Source: Mycolicibacterium austroafricanum (lineage in GTDB: Bacteria > Actinomycetota > Actinomycetes > Mycobacteriales > Mycobacteriaceae). From it: DNA of 64,000 bases. The notes beneath the pieces were generated by a model that was given only the letters and a program-made list of their open reading frames with translations, was not told where the DNA came from and searched no databases. Shown here piece after piece: positions 26,091 through 34,414 of the stretch; within the stretch, counting starts at the first letter, position 1; every line of letters starts with the position of its first letter. The stretch is from positions 1 to 64,000 of the forward strand of contig NZ_CACSIP010000056.1 in NCBI RefSeq assembly GCF_902705885.1. Reading direction: 5' to 3'. A program made the position numbers and the translations under genes.

Positions 26091-26462
26091 ATGAAAACCG
26101 TTTCCACTATGCCTGATTCGCCGGACGCGCACGACCCGGCCCTGGAAGCAGGCACGCCGCCCCCCGACCTGCCGCCACGCGAAGTACTGGACACCGCGGG
26201 CGACCTGCTGCGCGCACTGGGCGCACCGGTGCGCATCGCCATCGTGTTGCAACTGCGCGAAGATGCCCGCTGTGTCCACGAACTGGTGGATGCCCTGCAC
26301 CTCCCACAGCCGCTGGTCAGCCAGCATCTGCGGATCCTCAAGGCTGCCGGTGTGGTCGACGGGGCGCGGTCAGGCCGGGAAGTGTTGTACCGCTTGGTCG
26401 ATCACCACCTGGCTGACATCGTCGTCGCCGCTGTCAGCCATGCCGGGGAGGAGCAGCGATGA
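26091..26462 (+). CDS. smtB: SmtB: ArsR-family zinc-responsive repressor
   Basis: The protein is about 123 residues. The winged helix is clear (CVHELVDALHLPQPLVSQHLRIL, then RSGREVLYRL). The C-terminal helix carries DHH-x10-H-xx-E, the alpha-5 zinc-sensing pattern of SmtB/CzrA-type repressors. I chose ATG 26091, which would make a leaderless mRNA given the promoter; ATG 26109 is possible. It is coupled to zur by an ATGA overlap. Zinc would release DNA, turning on the operon when zinc is high. This is the same arrangement as M. tuberculosis smtB-furB. Confidence 0.93.
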   Translation: MKTVSTMPDSPDAHDPALEAGTPPPDLPPREVLDTAGDLLRALGAPVRIAIVLQLREDARCVHELVDALHLPQPLVSQHLRILKAAGVVDGARSGREVLYRLVDHHLADIVVAAVSHAGEEQR

Positions 26463-26860
26463 CGGGCGCCATCCGGGCGACGCGCCAGCGCGCGGCCATC
26501 TCCGCGTTACTGGAGAACCTCGACGACTTCCGTTCGGCGCAGGAGTTGCACGACGAATTGCGCCGCCGTGGCGAGGGCATCGGCCTGACCACCGTGTACC
26601 GCACGCTGCAGCAGATGGCCGCGACCGGGGCCGTCGACACGTTGCGCACCGACACCGGCGAGTCGGTGTACCGGCTGTGCTCGGAGCACCACCACCACCA
26701 CCTGGTCTGCCGGGCCTGCGGATCGACCATCGAGATCCAGGGCGGACACGTCGAGAAGTGGGCCGCCGAGATCGCCCGCGAACACGGCTTCACCGAGGTC
26801 AGCCACACCATCGAGATCTTCGGGCTGTGCCGCAAATGCGCCGCGGTGGCGGACAACTAA
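26459..26860 (+). CDS. zur: Zur (FurB): Fur-family zinc uptake regulator
   Basis: The protein is 133 residues. The N-terminal winged helix contains GEGIGLTTVYRTLQQM, a His-rich hinge (SEHHHHHLVCRACGS) binds metal, and two CxxC pairs (CRAC, CRKC) hold a structural zinc. With zinc bound it represses zinc-uptake and alternative ribosomal-protein genes. It overlaps the smtB stop by 4 nt, so SmtB sensing excess zinc also sets Zur amount. Length and motifs match mycobacterial FurB. Confidence 0.94.
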   Translation: MTGAIRATRQRAAISALLENLDDFRSAQELHDELRRRGEGIGLTTVYRTLQQMAATGAVDTLRTDTGESVYRLCSEHHHHHLVCRACGSTIEIQGGHVEKWAAEIAREHGFTEVSHTIEIFGLCRKCAAVADN

Positions 26861-27045
26861 CGCTTGAGGCCCCGCCACCCGGCGACGGCGACGATCACGC
26901 CGACGATCGCGATGATCGGCCCGAGAACGGTCCAGGTGGTGGTGTTGCTCATCGGGCTCCCCGACACCGCCCCGAGACCTTGGAAGAAGAACAGGAGACC
27001 GGCGAGGGTGACCACCACGCCGACAATGACCACCGTTGTACGCAT
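26857..27045 (-). CDS. Small two-helix membrane protein
   Basis: The product is 62 residues with two hydrophobic helices (VVIVGVVVTLAGLLFFF and VLGPIIAIVGVIVAVAG), a short polar loop between, and a basic C-terminus (WRGLKR). Its stop overlaps the zur stop by 4 nt in convergent orientation. Small two-helix proteins of this kind are common in actinobacteria (DUF-type, unknown function). It lies apart from the 27073 gene on the same strand. Confidence 0.7.
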   Translation of the reverse strand: MRTTVVIVGVVVTLAGLLFFFQGLGAVSGSPMSNTTTWTVLGPIIAIVGVIVAVAGWRGLKR

Positions 27046-27072
27046 ACCCGCGACCCTAGTCGGGCCGCACCG

Positions 27073-27492
27073 TCACACGACCAGCGCGCGACGTACATCG
27101 GTGCCGGTGGCCAGCACCATCAGGATCAGCGTGCGCAGCGCGTCGTCGGTCAGGCCCGCGGCCGGGAAGTTGTAGCGCAGCAGCACGTCACCGGTCTTCT
27201 TGGAACGGCCCTTCTCGGGGCCTACCTGGGCACCGACCTTCTCCACCAGCGACACCGTGCCGAGCAGGGTGTCGTGGGCATGCTTGGCGACCCGGGCGCG
27301 GATCTTGCTGTCCAGCGGCAGATCCCACGCCAACACCTGGGTGAGCGACACCAGCTCGAGGTCCTGGGCGATCGGCACCACCCGCAGCGACGCGAAGGTA
27401 TCGTCATGCTGCACCGTCAGGGCTCCGTCGTCCTCGTGCTGGACGGGCAGAATCTCCGCGAGGACAGCGGCGAGCCGGTCGTGCAACTCCAT
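27073..27492 (-). CDS. Conserved hypothetical protein (Rv2360c-like)
   Basis: The protein is 139 residues, acidic, alpha/beta, with no signal or membrane segment. Its central pattern (LTQVLAWDLPLDSKIRARVA) and length resemble the mycobacterial protein that lies between furB and uppS (Rv2360c), and it occupies that place here. The general shape is like YbjN/type III secretion-chaperone folds. The stop lies 27 nt from the small membrane protein and its start is 8 nt downstream of the uppS stop, so it can share the uppS transcript. Function unknown. Confidence 0.78.
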   Translation of the reverse strand: MELHDRLAAVLAEILPVQHEDDGALTVQHDDTFASLRVVPIAQDLELVSLTQVLAWDLPLDSKIRARVAKHAHDTLLGTVSLVEKVGAQVGPEKGRSKKTGDVLLRYNFPAAGLTDDALRTLILMVLATGTDVRRALVV

Positions 27493-27499
27493 CAGACCG

Positions 27500-28384
27500 T
27501 CACGCCCTACCGAAGCGCCGGTTGCGGTGGACGTACTCCTCGCACGCAGCCCACAGATCCCGGCGGTCGTAGTCGGGCCACAGCTTGTCCTGGAAGACGT
27601 ATTCGGCGTAGGCCGCCTGCCACAGCAGGAAGTTGCTCGCCCGCTGTTCGCCTGAGGTGCGGATGAACAGGTCGACGTCGGGGATGTCGGAGCGGTGCAG
27701 GTGCTTGGCGAAGGCCGCCTCGCTGATCCGGCCGGGGTTGATCTTGCCGTCCACCGCTTCCTGCGCGAGTTGACGCGCCGCCTCCACGATCTCGGTGCGA
27801 CCGCCGTAGTTCACGCAGTAGTTGATGGTGATGACGTCGTTGTCGACGGTCATCTGCTCGGCGATGTCGAATTCCTTGATGACGCTGCGCCACATCCGGG
27901 GCCGGGAACCGACCCAGCGCATCCGCACGCCCATGTCGTTGAGGTTCTCGCGTCGCCGACGCACCACCTCGCGGTTGAAGCCCATCAGGAATCGGACTTC
28001 CTCGGTACTGCGCTTCCAGTTCTCGGTGGAGAACGCGTACACCGTCAGGTGCTTGACGCCGATCTCGATGGCGCCGCAGGTGATGTCGATGAGCACCGCC
28101 TCGCCCATCTTGTGCCCCTCGGTGCGGTGCAACCCGCGCTGGGTGGCCCACCGTCCGTTGCCGTCCATCACCACAGCGACGTGGCTGGGCACCTGGTCGG
28201 CCGGGATCTGCGGGGCGGCGGCCTTGGACGTGTGCTGCGGCGGGCGGGCGAATTTGCCGTTGGTGCGCGGCGGCAGCTCCGGAAAGACGACCGGCCAGCT
28301 CGACTTGTCCGGGAAGCTGGGGTAGTCGTCAGGCGCCGGGGGCAGCTGCGGGTAGCGGTTCTTCCCCGTCCGCTTGGTGGCCAT
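27500..28384 (-). CDS. uppS: Decaprenyl diphosphate synthase (cis-prenyltransferase)
   Basis: The protein is 294 residues. The catalytic core has MDGNGRWA (Asp74) near residue 73, ENWKRS, INYCVNYGGR and the C-terminal PDVDLFIRTSGEQR and PDYDRRDLW motifs. It extends an allylic primer with isopentenyl units in cis to make the decaprenyl carrier lipid for cell-wall arabinogalactan and peptidoglycan. The extra 60-residue Pro-rich N-terminus matches mycobacterial Rv2361c. The start at 28384 lies inside recO, a 56-nt overlap. An alternative ATG is at 28393. Confidence 0.95.
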   Translation of the reverse strand: MATKRTGKNRYPQLPPAPDDYPSFPDKSSWPVVFPELPPRTNGKFARPPQHTSKAAAPQIPADQVPSHVAVVMDGNGRWATQRGLHRTEGHKMGEAVLIDITCGAIEIGVKHLTVYAFSTENWKRSTEEVRFLMGFNREVVRRRRENLNDMGVRMRWVGSRPRMWRSVIKEFDIAEQMTVDNDVITINYCVNYGGRTEIVEAARQLAQEAVDGKINPGRISEAAFAKHLHRSDIPDVDLFIRTSGEQRASNFLLWQAAYAEYVFQDKLWPDYDRRDLWAACEEYVHRNRRFGRA

Positions 28385-29162
28385 GTGCTTCATCCTGCCC
28401 GATACCCCTACTGCTCATCCGGTCAGCCCGGTACACACGTTCGACCAGCGGCAACGTCCGAAGCTGCCGCTCCAGATGCCACTGCAGGTGCGCGGCGACG
28501 AGCCCGCTGGCCTGGCTGCGGTGCTGCGACTCGGACGCCTGCGCGTGCTCCCAGTCACCGTCGTGGAGCGCGACCATCAGGTCCAGCACGGCTTGCGGCG
28601 GTGTCACCGACCCGGACGGCCGGCAGTGCACGCACACACTCCCGCCCGCCGCGACGTGGAACGCCCGGTGCGGGCCGGGCGTCGCGCACCGGGCGCACTC
28701 GGTCAACGCCGGGGCCCACCCGGTGATGCCCATCGCCCGCAGCAGGTAGGCGTCCAGCACCAGTTCGCGGGGACGGTTGCCGTCGGCGACCGCACGCAGC
28801 GCCGCCACGGTCAGCCGGTGCAGCGCAGGCGCCGGGGCGCGCTCCTCCCCCGCGAGCCGCTCGGCGGTTTCGAGCACCGCGCAGGCACAGGTGTAGCGGC
28901 CGTAGTCGGAGACGATGTCAGAGGCGAACGCGTCGATCGCCTGGACCTGGGTGACGATGTCGAGATTGCGGCCCGGATGCAGCTGAACATCGATGTGCGC
29001 GAACGGTTCCAGCCTCGCCCCGAACTTGCTTCGGGTACGCCGCACGCCCTTGGCCACCGCCCGCACCAAACCGTGATCGCGGGTGAGCAGGCTCACGATA
29101 CGGTCGGCTTCGCCGAGCTTGTGCTGGCGTAACACCACCGCACGATCCCGGTACAGACGCAT
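28329..29162 (-). CDS. recO: DNA repair protein RecO
   Basis: The protein is 277 residues: an N-terminal OB-fold (MRLYRDRAVVLRQHKLGEADRI), a helical middle (ETAERLAGEE) and a four-cysteine zinc site (CARCATPG ... CVHC). RecO loads RecA on single-stranded DNA with RecF/RecR. The ATG at 29162 is used; the much longer frame to 30140 is antisense run-through of amiA2. The last part overlaps uppS by 56 nt in another frame, giving an extended C-terminus (GIGQDEAHGHQADGEE) of questionable function. Synteny matches Rv2362c. Confidence 0.94.
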   Translation of the reverse strand: MRLYRDRAVVLRQHKLGEADRIVSLLTRDHGLVRAVAKGVRRTRSKFGARLEPFAHIDVQLHPGRNLDIVTQVQAIDAFASDIVSDYGRYTCACAVLETAERLAGEERAPAPALHRLTVAALRAVADGNRPRELVLDAYLLRAMGITGWAPALTECARCATPGPHRAFHVAAGGSVCVHCRPSGSVTPPQAVLDLMVALHDGDWEHAQASESQHRSQASGLVAAHLQWHLERQLRTLPLVERVYRADRMSSRGIGQDEAHGHQADGEEPLPAAAPGA

Positions 29163-29225
29163 TCGGCCAGTCTTGCATTGCCAACCGACTAAAACCGGTC
29201 CGCAGCGCCGATACTCTCGTAAGTG

Positions 29226-30743
29226 ATGGTCAAGACTCCTCCCCGCCGTGATCGCCCCGCCGCCAGGTTCCCCACCCTGACTCACCAGCTCTATCAGCTG
29301 GCGAGTGGGAGTTGCACGTCCGGCGAGCTGGTACGCAGATCGCTGGAGGCCATCGAGGCGAGCCAGGACACACTGAACGCTTTCCGGGTGGTGCTCACCG
29401 ATCAGGCCATCGCCGACGCCGCCGCCGCCGACCGTAAACGCGAGGCGGGCCAGGACATTTCGCGGTTCCCGTTGCTGGGCATCCCGATCGCGGTCAAAGA
29501 CGACGTCGACGTCGCCGGCGTGCCCACCCGGTTCGGCACCGAGGGCCGGGTACGGGTCGCCGAGGCGGACTCCGAGGTGGTCCGGCGGCTGCGTGCCGCA
29601 GGCGCCGTGATCGTCGGTAAGACCAACACCTGCGAGTTGGGTCAGTGGCCGTTCACCAGCGGTCCCGGCTTCGGCCACACCCGTAACCCCTGGTCGCGAG
29701 AGCACACCCCGGGCGGCTCGTCCGGCGGCAGTGCCGCCGCGGTCGCGGCCGGCCTGGTGGCCGCTGCGATCGGGTCCGACGGTGCGGGAAGCGTCCGCAT
29801 CCCGGCGGCCTGGACCCATCTCGTCGGCATCAAGCCGCAGCGGGGCCGGATCTCCACCTGGCCGCTGCCCGAGGCGTTCAACGGCATCACCGTCAACGGG
29901 GTGTTGGCCCGCACCGTGGCCGATGCCGCGCTGGTGCTCGACGCCGCCTCCGGCAACGCCGCCGGCGACCTGCACAAGCCGCCCCGGATCGAGGCGTCGG
30001 ACTACGTGTCGCGTGCGCCGGGACCACTGCGGATCGCGCTGTCCACCAAGTTCGCGTTCGCCGGGTTCCGGCCCACCCTTCACCCCGAGATCAAGACCGC
30101 GCTGGAAGCCGTGGCCGGTCAGCTCGAACAGCTCGGCCACACCATCGTCGCGGCCGATCCGGACTACGACCTGCGGATGTCATGGAACTTCCTGGCCCGC
30201 TCCACCGCGGGCATCCCGGAGTGGGTCGAGCGGCTGGGCTACGGCGTCACGTTGGACAAGCGCACCCGGTCCAACGCCCGGATGGGTCAGCTGCTGTCCC
30301 AGCACATCCTGCGCAAAGCCCGAGCACACGAATCGGCCTCGCAGCGGCGGGTCGGCTGGATCTTCAACCTCGCCGACGTGGTGCTCGCGCCCACCACCGC
30401 CCAGCCCCCACCGAAAGTGGAGGCGTTCGACCAGCTCAGCGGACTGGCCACCGACCGCGCGATGATCCGCGCCTGCCCGGCGACGTGGCCGTGGAATCTA
30501 CTCGGCTGGCCGTCGATCAACGTGCCTGCCGGGTTCACATCCGACGGCCTACCGATCGGGGTGCAGCTGATGGGCCCGGCGCACAGCGAACCCCTGCTGG
30601 TGTCACTGGCCGCCGCACTGGAGGCGATCAACGGCTGGGCGGCGCGGCAACCGCAGATCTGGTGGGAACCGCGTCCCCAGATCGCGCCCGACCCTGCCGC
30701 GAATCTGTCCGCTCCGCCCTCGATCGCCGACGAGGTCGCGTAA
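29226..30743 (+). CDS. amiA2: Amidase signature family enzyme (AmiA2-like)
   Basis: The protein is 505 residues. The amidase signature is visible: Lys in IAVKDDVD, and the Gly/Ser loop PGGSSGGSAAAVAAGL, with GSDGAGSVRIPAAW carrying the nucleophile Ser. This is the Ser-cis-Ser-Lys family that hydrolyses amides; the substrate is not evident. The frame begins at GTG 29223 followed by ATG 29226. No strong Shine-Dalgarno is visible, so the mRNA may be leaderless. It is divergent from recO, as Rv2363 is in M. tuberculosis. Confidence 0.93.
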   Translation: MVKTPPRRDRPAARFPTLTHQLYQLASGSCTSGELVRRSLEAIEASQDTLNAFRVVLTDQAIADAAAADRKREAGQDISRFPLLGIPIAVKDDVDVAGVPTRFGTEGRVRVAEADSEVVRRLRAAGAVIVGKTNTCELGQWPFTSGPGFGHTRNPWSREHTPGGSSGGSAAAVAAGLVAAAIGSDGAGSVRIPAAWTHLVGIKPQRGRISTWPLPEAFNGITVNGVLARTVADAALVLDAASGNAAGDLHKPPRIEASDYVSRAPGPLRIALSTKFAFAGFRPTLHPEIKTALEAVAGQLEQLGHTIVAADPDYDLRMSWNFLARSTAGIPEWVERLGYGVTLDKRTRSNARMGQLLSQHILRKARAHESASQRRVGWIFNLADVVLAPTTAQPPPKVEAFDQLSGLATDRAMIRACPATWPWNLLGWPSINVPAGFTSDGLPIGVQLMGPAHSEPLLVSLAAALEAINGWAARQPQIWWEPRPQIAPDPAANLSAPPSIADEVA

Positions 30744-30753
30744 AGTCCCCGCT

Positions 30754-31239
30754 GTGACCAGCAGCAAGCTCGTGCGCGCTCTACCCGCGGTGGCGCTCGT
30801 GGGCGCCGCGATCGTCGGCACCCCCGCCGCCCAGGCCGACAACCGACGGCTCAACGAGAGCGTGGTGGTCAACGTCTACACGATCCAGCATCGCAACGAC
30901 TGCGAGACCGAGATCAAGATCAACCCCCAGCTTCAGCTGGCCGCGCAGTGGCACACCAACGATGTGCTCCACAACCGCGCCCTGGGCGGCGACATCGGCT
31001 CCGACGGGTCGACTGTGCAGGACCGGGCGAACCGCGCAGGGTTCGTGGGCACGGTCGCCGAGACCGTGGCGATCAACCCGGCGTTGGCCATCAGCGGCGT
31101 CGAGATCATGAACCAGTGGTATTACCGACCGGACTACATGGCCATCATGTCGAACTGCGCCAACACCGAGATCGGGGTGTGGTCGGAGAACATCTGGGAC
31201 CGCTCCGTCGTGGTGGCGGTCTACGGTCAGCCGGGCTAG
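30754..31239 (+). CDS. Secreted CAP/SCP-domain protein
   Basis: The protein is 161 residues: a signal peptide (ALPAVALVGAAIVGTPAAQA, cut after AQA), then a CAP-like domain with the start LNESVVVNVYTIQHRNDC, the middle QLAAQWHTNDVLHNRAL and an NCANTEIGVWSENIW segment. Several mycobacteria secrete short CAP-fold proteins of unknown function. The GTG at 30754 is used, 10 nt after amiA2, so it is co-transcribed. The stop lies 3 nt from the convergent era stop. Function in the family is unsettled. Confidence 0.8.
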   Translation: MTSSKLVRALPAVALVGAAIVGTPAAQADNRRLNESVVVNVYTIQHRNDCETEIKINPQLQLAAQWHTNDVLHNRALGGDIGSDGSTVQDRANRAGFVGTVAETVAINPALAISGVEIMNQWYYRPDYMAIMSNCANTEIGVWSENIWDRSVVVAVYGQPG

Positions 31240-31242
31240 TTC

Positions 31243-32175
31243 CTAGAAGCCGAGCCGCCCGAGCTGCTTGGGATCTCGCTGCCAGTTCTTCGCGATCTTG
31301 ACCCGCAGGTCCAGATAGACCTTGGTGCCCAGCAGTTTCTCGATCTGCGTGCGGGCTGCGGTGCCCACCGCGCGAAGACGCTCGCCGCCCTTGCCGATCA
31401 CGATGCCCTTCTGGGAGTCGCGCTCGACGAAGAGGACGGCGTGCACGTCGATGAGGGGCTGGTCCTCCGGGCGGCCCGGCCGCAACTCCATCTCTTCGAT
31501 GACCACGGCCAGCGAATGCGGTAACTCGTCGCGGACCCCTTCGAGTGCCGCCTCCCGGATCAGTTCCGCGATCAGGGTTTCCTCGGGTTCGTCGGTGAGT
31601 TCGCCGTCGGGGTAGAACGCCGGGCCCGGCGGCAGCTGCGCGACCAGCACGTCGACCAGCACGTCGAGCTGCTCCCCGGACGTCGCCGACACCGGGACGA
31701 TCTCGGTGTCGGGACTGGTGCCCGACCCCTCCTCCGCGCCGACGAACTCGCTGACGGCCATCAGCTGCGCGGCGACCTGCTCCTTGGACACCTTGTCCAT
31801 CTTCGTGACGACCACCACCAGCGTGGTCCTCGGTGCGACCGCGCGGATCTGCTCGAGGATCCACCGGTCCCCCGGCCCGATCTTCTCGTCGGCAGGGATG
31901 CACAACCCGATCACGTCGACCTCCGAGTAGGTGCCTTTGACCAGGTCATTGAGGCGCTGCCCGAGAAGTGTCCGGGGGCGGTGCAGGCCCGGGGTGTCAA
32001 CCAGCACGATCTGGAAGTCGTCGCGGTGCACGATGCCGCGGATGGTGTGCCGGGTGGTCTGCGGCCGGTTCGACGTGATCGCCACCTTGGTGCCCACCAA
32101 GGCGTTGGTCAGCGTGGACTTTCCGGTGTTCGGCCTGCCGACGAAACACACGAAGCCGGAACGGAACTCGGTCAT
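31243..32175 (-). CDS. era: GTPase Era
   Basis: The protein is 310 residues. The GTPase motifs are clear: G1 GRPNTGKS, G3 DTPGLH, G4 TKMD, plus a C-terminal KH-type RNA-binding domain (VIGKGGERLRAVG). Era assists 16S rRNA processing and 30S assembly. ATG 32175 is chosen; the frame to 32238 adds an unsupported leader. It is the last gene of the phoH-ybeY-CorC-CDA-era operon in which several neighbours also serve ribosome maturation. Confidence 0.96.
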   Translation of the reverse strand: MTEFRSGFVCFVGRPNTGKSTLTNALVGTKVAITSNRPQTTRHTIRGIVHRDDFQIVLVDTPGLHRPRTLLGQRLNDLVKGTYSEVDVIGLCIPADEKIGPGDRWILEQIRAVAPRTTLVVVVTKMDKVSKEQVAAQLMAVSEFVGAEEGSGTSPDTEIVPVSATSGEQLDVLVDVLVAQLPPGPAFYPDGELTDEPEETLIAELIREAALEGVRDELPHSLAVVIEEMELRPGRPEDQPLIDVHAVLFVERDSQKGIVIGKGGERLRAVGTAARTQIEKLLGTKVYLDLRVKIAKNWQRDPKQLGRLGF

Positions 32176-32245
32176 CTCACCGTCCCTAGTGTGCGGTGAG
32201 AGTGTCCCGCAGGCCGAAATCGCGATCTGTGTGCACACTCGGCGG

Positions 32246-32566
32246 TCACGCGAGCACCGCGCCGGCCCGGTCGGTCACGATGATCACGGCATCGCCGAAG
32301 AGCTCGCGGACCGCGGCGACGCCGGGGTCGTCAGCCGATCCACCTGCGAGCACGGCCGCTTCCAGACCGGTTGCGCCACTGGCCACCGCGGCGGCGACAG
32401 CGGCTTGCAGCGCGGTCAACTCCAGAGCCGCCAGCGCGACCGGGGCACCCGCGTAGGTGCGGCCGTCGGCGTCGCGCACCGCCGCACCGGTCGCGGTCTC
32501 GGCCCTTGCCATCGCGCCGCGGGCCAGCACCACCAGCTTCGCGTCTTCGGGATCCAGCTCGGTCAT
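32246..32566 (-). CDS. Cytidine deaminase-like protein lacking catalytic residues
   Basis: The protein is 106 residues of the position and size of Rv2365c. The fold pattern resembles a short cytidine deaminase (VRDADGRTYAGAPVALAALELTALQ), but the zinc-binding HAE and PCxxC motifs of active deaminases are absent, so it is probably non-enzymatic. Its start overlaps the CorC-like gene stop by 4 nt (ATGA). It sits between era and the CBS protein. Function unknown. Confidence 0.75.
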   Translation of the reverse strand: MTELDPEDAKLVVLARGAMARAETATGAAVRDADGRTYAGAPVALAALELTALQAAVAAAVASGATGLEAAVLAGGSADDPGVAAVRELFGDAVIIVTDRAGAVLA

Positions 32567-33870
32567 CGGCGTTCTTCTCCGTCGTCATCGTCGTCGGGAT
32601 CCGGTGCGACCGGGCTGACCAGCACAGTGCCGATCCGGACCCGCCCACGCGGGTCGGGGCCACCTTCGGCGCGCAACCGCAGCCCGTCCCATGTCACCTC
32701 GGCGCCGGGCAGCGGCACCCGTCCGAGCTCGAGCGCGACCAGACCCCCGACGGTGTCGACGTCGAGGTCCTCGTCGAACTCGACGTCGTAGAGCTCGCTG
32801 AGGTCTTCGATCGGCAGCCGCGCCGACACCCGGTAGGACAGGTCCCCCAGATCTTCAATCGGCGCCACCTCGTCGGTGTCGTATTCGTCGGCGATCTCGC
32901 CGACGATCTCCTCGAGCACGTCTTCGATCGTCACCAGACCGGCGATCGCGCCGTACTCGTCGACCAGCAGCACCATGTGCACCCGGTCGCGCTGCATCTC
33001 CCGCAGCAGCGCGTCCAGTGGTTTGGAGTCGGGCACGAACACCGGTTTGCGCATCACCTCCGACACCGACGTGTCACGACCGCCGTTGATCGAGTGGTAG
33101 GTGCGCTGCACCAGGTCCTTCAGATACACCACGCCGACGACGTCGTCGACGTTCTCGCCGATCACCGGGATCCGGGAATGCCCGCTGAGCACCGCCAGCG
33201 AGGTCGCCTGACCGGCGGTCTTGTCCCCTTCGATCCACACCATCTCGGTGCGCGGCACCATCACCTCACGCGCGGGGGTGTCCCCAAGCTCGAACACCGA
33301 CTGGATCATCCGGCGTTCGTCGTCAGCCACCACCCCGCGCTGCTGGGCCATGTCGACCACCTCGCGCAGCTCGATCTCCGACGAGAACGGTCCGTTGCGG
33401 AAACCCCGGCCCGGGGTCAGCGCGTTGCCGATCAACACCAGCAGTCGGCTGACCGGGAGCAGCAGCACCGAGATCGCCTGCAGCGGAAGGGCTGTCAGCA
33501 ATGCGATGGTGTAGGCGTTCTGTCTGCCCACCGTGCGGGGTCCGACGCCGATCGCCACGAAGCTGACCACCACCATGATTGCGGCGGCGGCGACCAGTCC
33601 CCACGTCACGCCGAGACCGCCGTCGAGGTAGGCCGCCAGCAGCACCGTGGCGCTGACCTCGCAGGTGATGCGCAGCAGCACGATGAGGTTGATGTAACGG
33701 GGCCGTTCGAGCATCACCGCGGCCAGCCGCACAGCACCCGGGCGTTCGTCGCGGACGAGTTCCTCGACCCGCGCCATCGACACGGTGCTCAGCGCGGCAT
33801 CGATCGCCGCGAAAAGCCCACCGAAGGCGACCAGCACGATGGCGCTGATCAGCTGACCGACGGGGCTCAC
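32563..33870 (-). CDS. CorC/HlyC-type CBS-domain membrane protein
   Basis: The protein is 435 residues with a DUF21 membrane region (four hydrophobic segments in 1-140), two CBS domains (about 195-330: PAREVMVPRTEMVW and LVTIEDVLEEIVGE) and a C-terminal CorC_HlyC domain, ending in an Asp-rich tail. The family handles Mg2+ and Co2+ resistance or export. GTG 33870 overlaps ybeY by 4 nt. The longer frame to 33963 would run through ybeY and is rejected. Confidence 0.9.
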   Translation of the reverse strand: MSPVGQLISAIVLVAFGGLFAAIDAALSTVSMARVEELVRDERPGAVRLAAVMLERPRYINLIVLLRITCEVSATVLLAAYLDGGLGVTWGLVAAAAIMVVVSFVAIGVGPRTVGRQNAYTIALLTALPLQAISVLLLPVSRLLVLIGNALTPGRGFRNGPFSSEIELREVVDMAQQRGVVADDERRMIQSVFELGDTPAREVMVPRTEMVWIEGDKTAGQATSLAVLSGHSRIPVIGENVDDVVGVVYLKDLVQRTYHSINGGRDTSVSEVMRKPVFVPDSKPLDALLREMQRDRVHMVLLVDEYGAIAGLVTIEDVLEEIVGEIADEYDTDEVAPIEDLGDLSYRVSARLPIEDLSELYDVEFDEDLDVDTVGGLVALELGRVPLPGAEVTWDGLRLRAEGGPDPRGRVRIGTVLVSPVAPDPDDDDDGEERR

Positions 33871-34403
33871 GGTTCGTCGAACAGTCGGGATCTGTCCACG
33901 AGCCGGCGGTCCTTCTCGACCTGCCGGTCCTGGTAGTAGGCCTCGACCTGGTCGGCCACCCACTCTTCGAGCAATTGGCGCTGCAGTGAGAACATCTCTT
34001 TTTCCTCGTCAGGCTCGGCGTGGTCGTAGCCCAGCAGGTGCAGGACACCGTGGACCGTGAGCAACGCCAATTCCTGACCCAGCGTGTGCCCGGCGTCCGC
34101 GGCCTGCTTGGCGGCGAACTCGGGACACAGCACGATGTCGCCGAGCATCGACGGCCCGGACTCCGGCGCATCGGGCCGGCCGCCGGGTTCGAGTTCGTCC
34201 ATCGGGAAACTCATCACATCGGTCGGGCCCGGCAGGTCCATCCACCGCATGTGCAGGTCGGCCATCGCCGCGGTGTCGAGCAGCACCATCGACAGCTCCG
34301 CGGCCGGATTGACGTCCATCTTGCGGATGACGAACTGGGCGACGCTGATCAGTTCCTGCTCGGAGACGTCGATGCCCGATTCGTTGGCAACCTCGATACT
34401 CAT
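33867..34403 (-). CDS. ybeY: rRNA maturation endoribonuclease YbeY
   Basis: The protein is 178 residues. The three-His zinc motif HGVLHLLGYDH is intact. A conserved TDVMSFPMDE segment precedes it. YbeY trims 16S rRNA 3' ends. The C-terminal 25 residues are basic/acidic mixed and extend past the usual bacterial end, as in other mycobacteria. It lies between phoH and the CorC-like gene with 4-12 nt spacing. Confidence 0.95.
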   Translation of the reverse strand: MSIEVANESGIDVSEQELISVAQFVIRKMDVNPAAELSMVLLDTAAMADLHMRWMDLPGPTDVMSFPMDELEPGGRPDAPESGPSMLGDIVLCPEFAAKQAADAGHTLGQELALLTVHGVLHLLGYDHAEPDEEKEMFSLQRQLLEEWVADQVEAYYQDRQVEKDRRLVDRSRLFDEP

Positions 34404-34414
34404 GGGGAGCTCTG

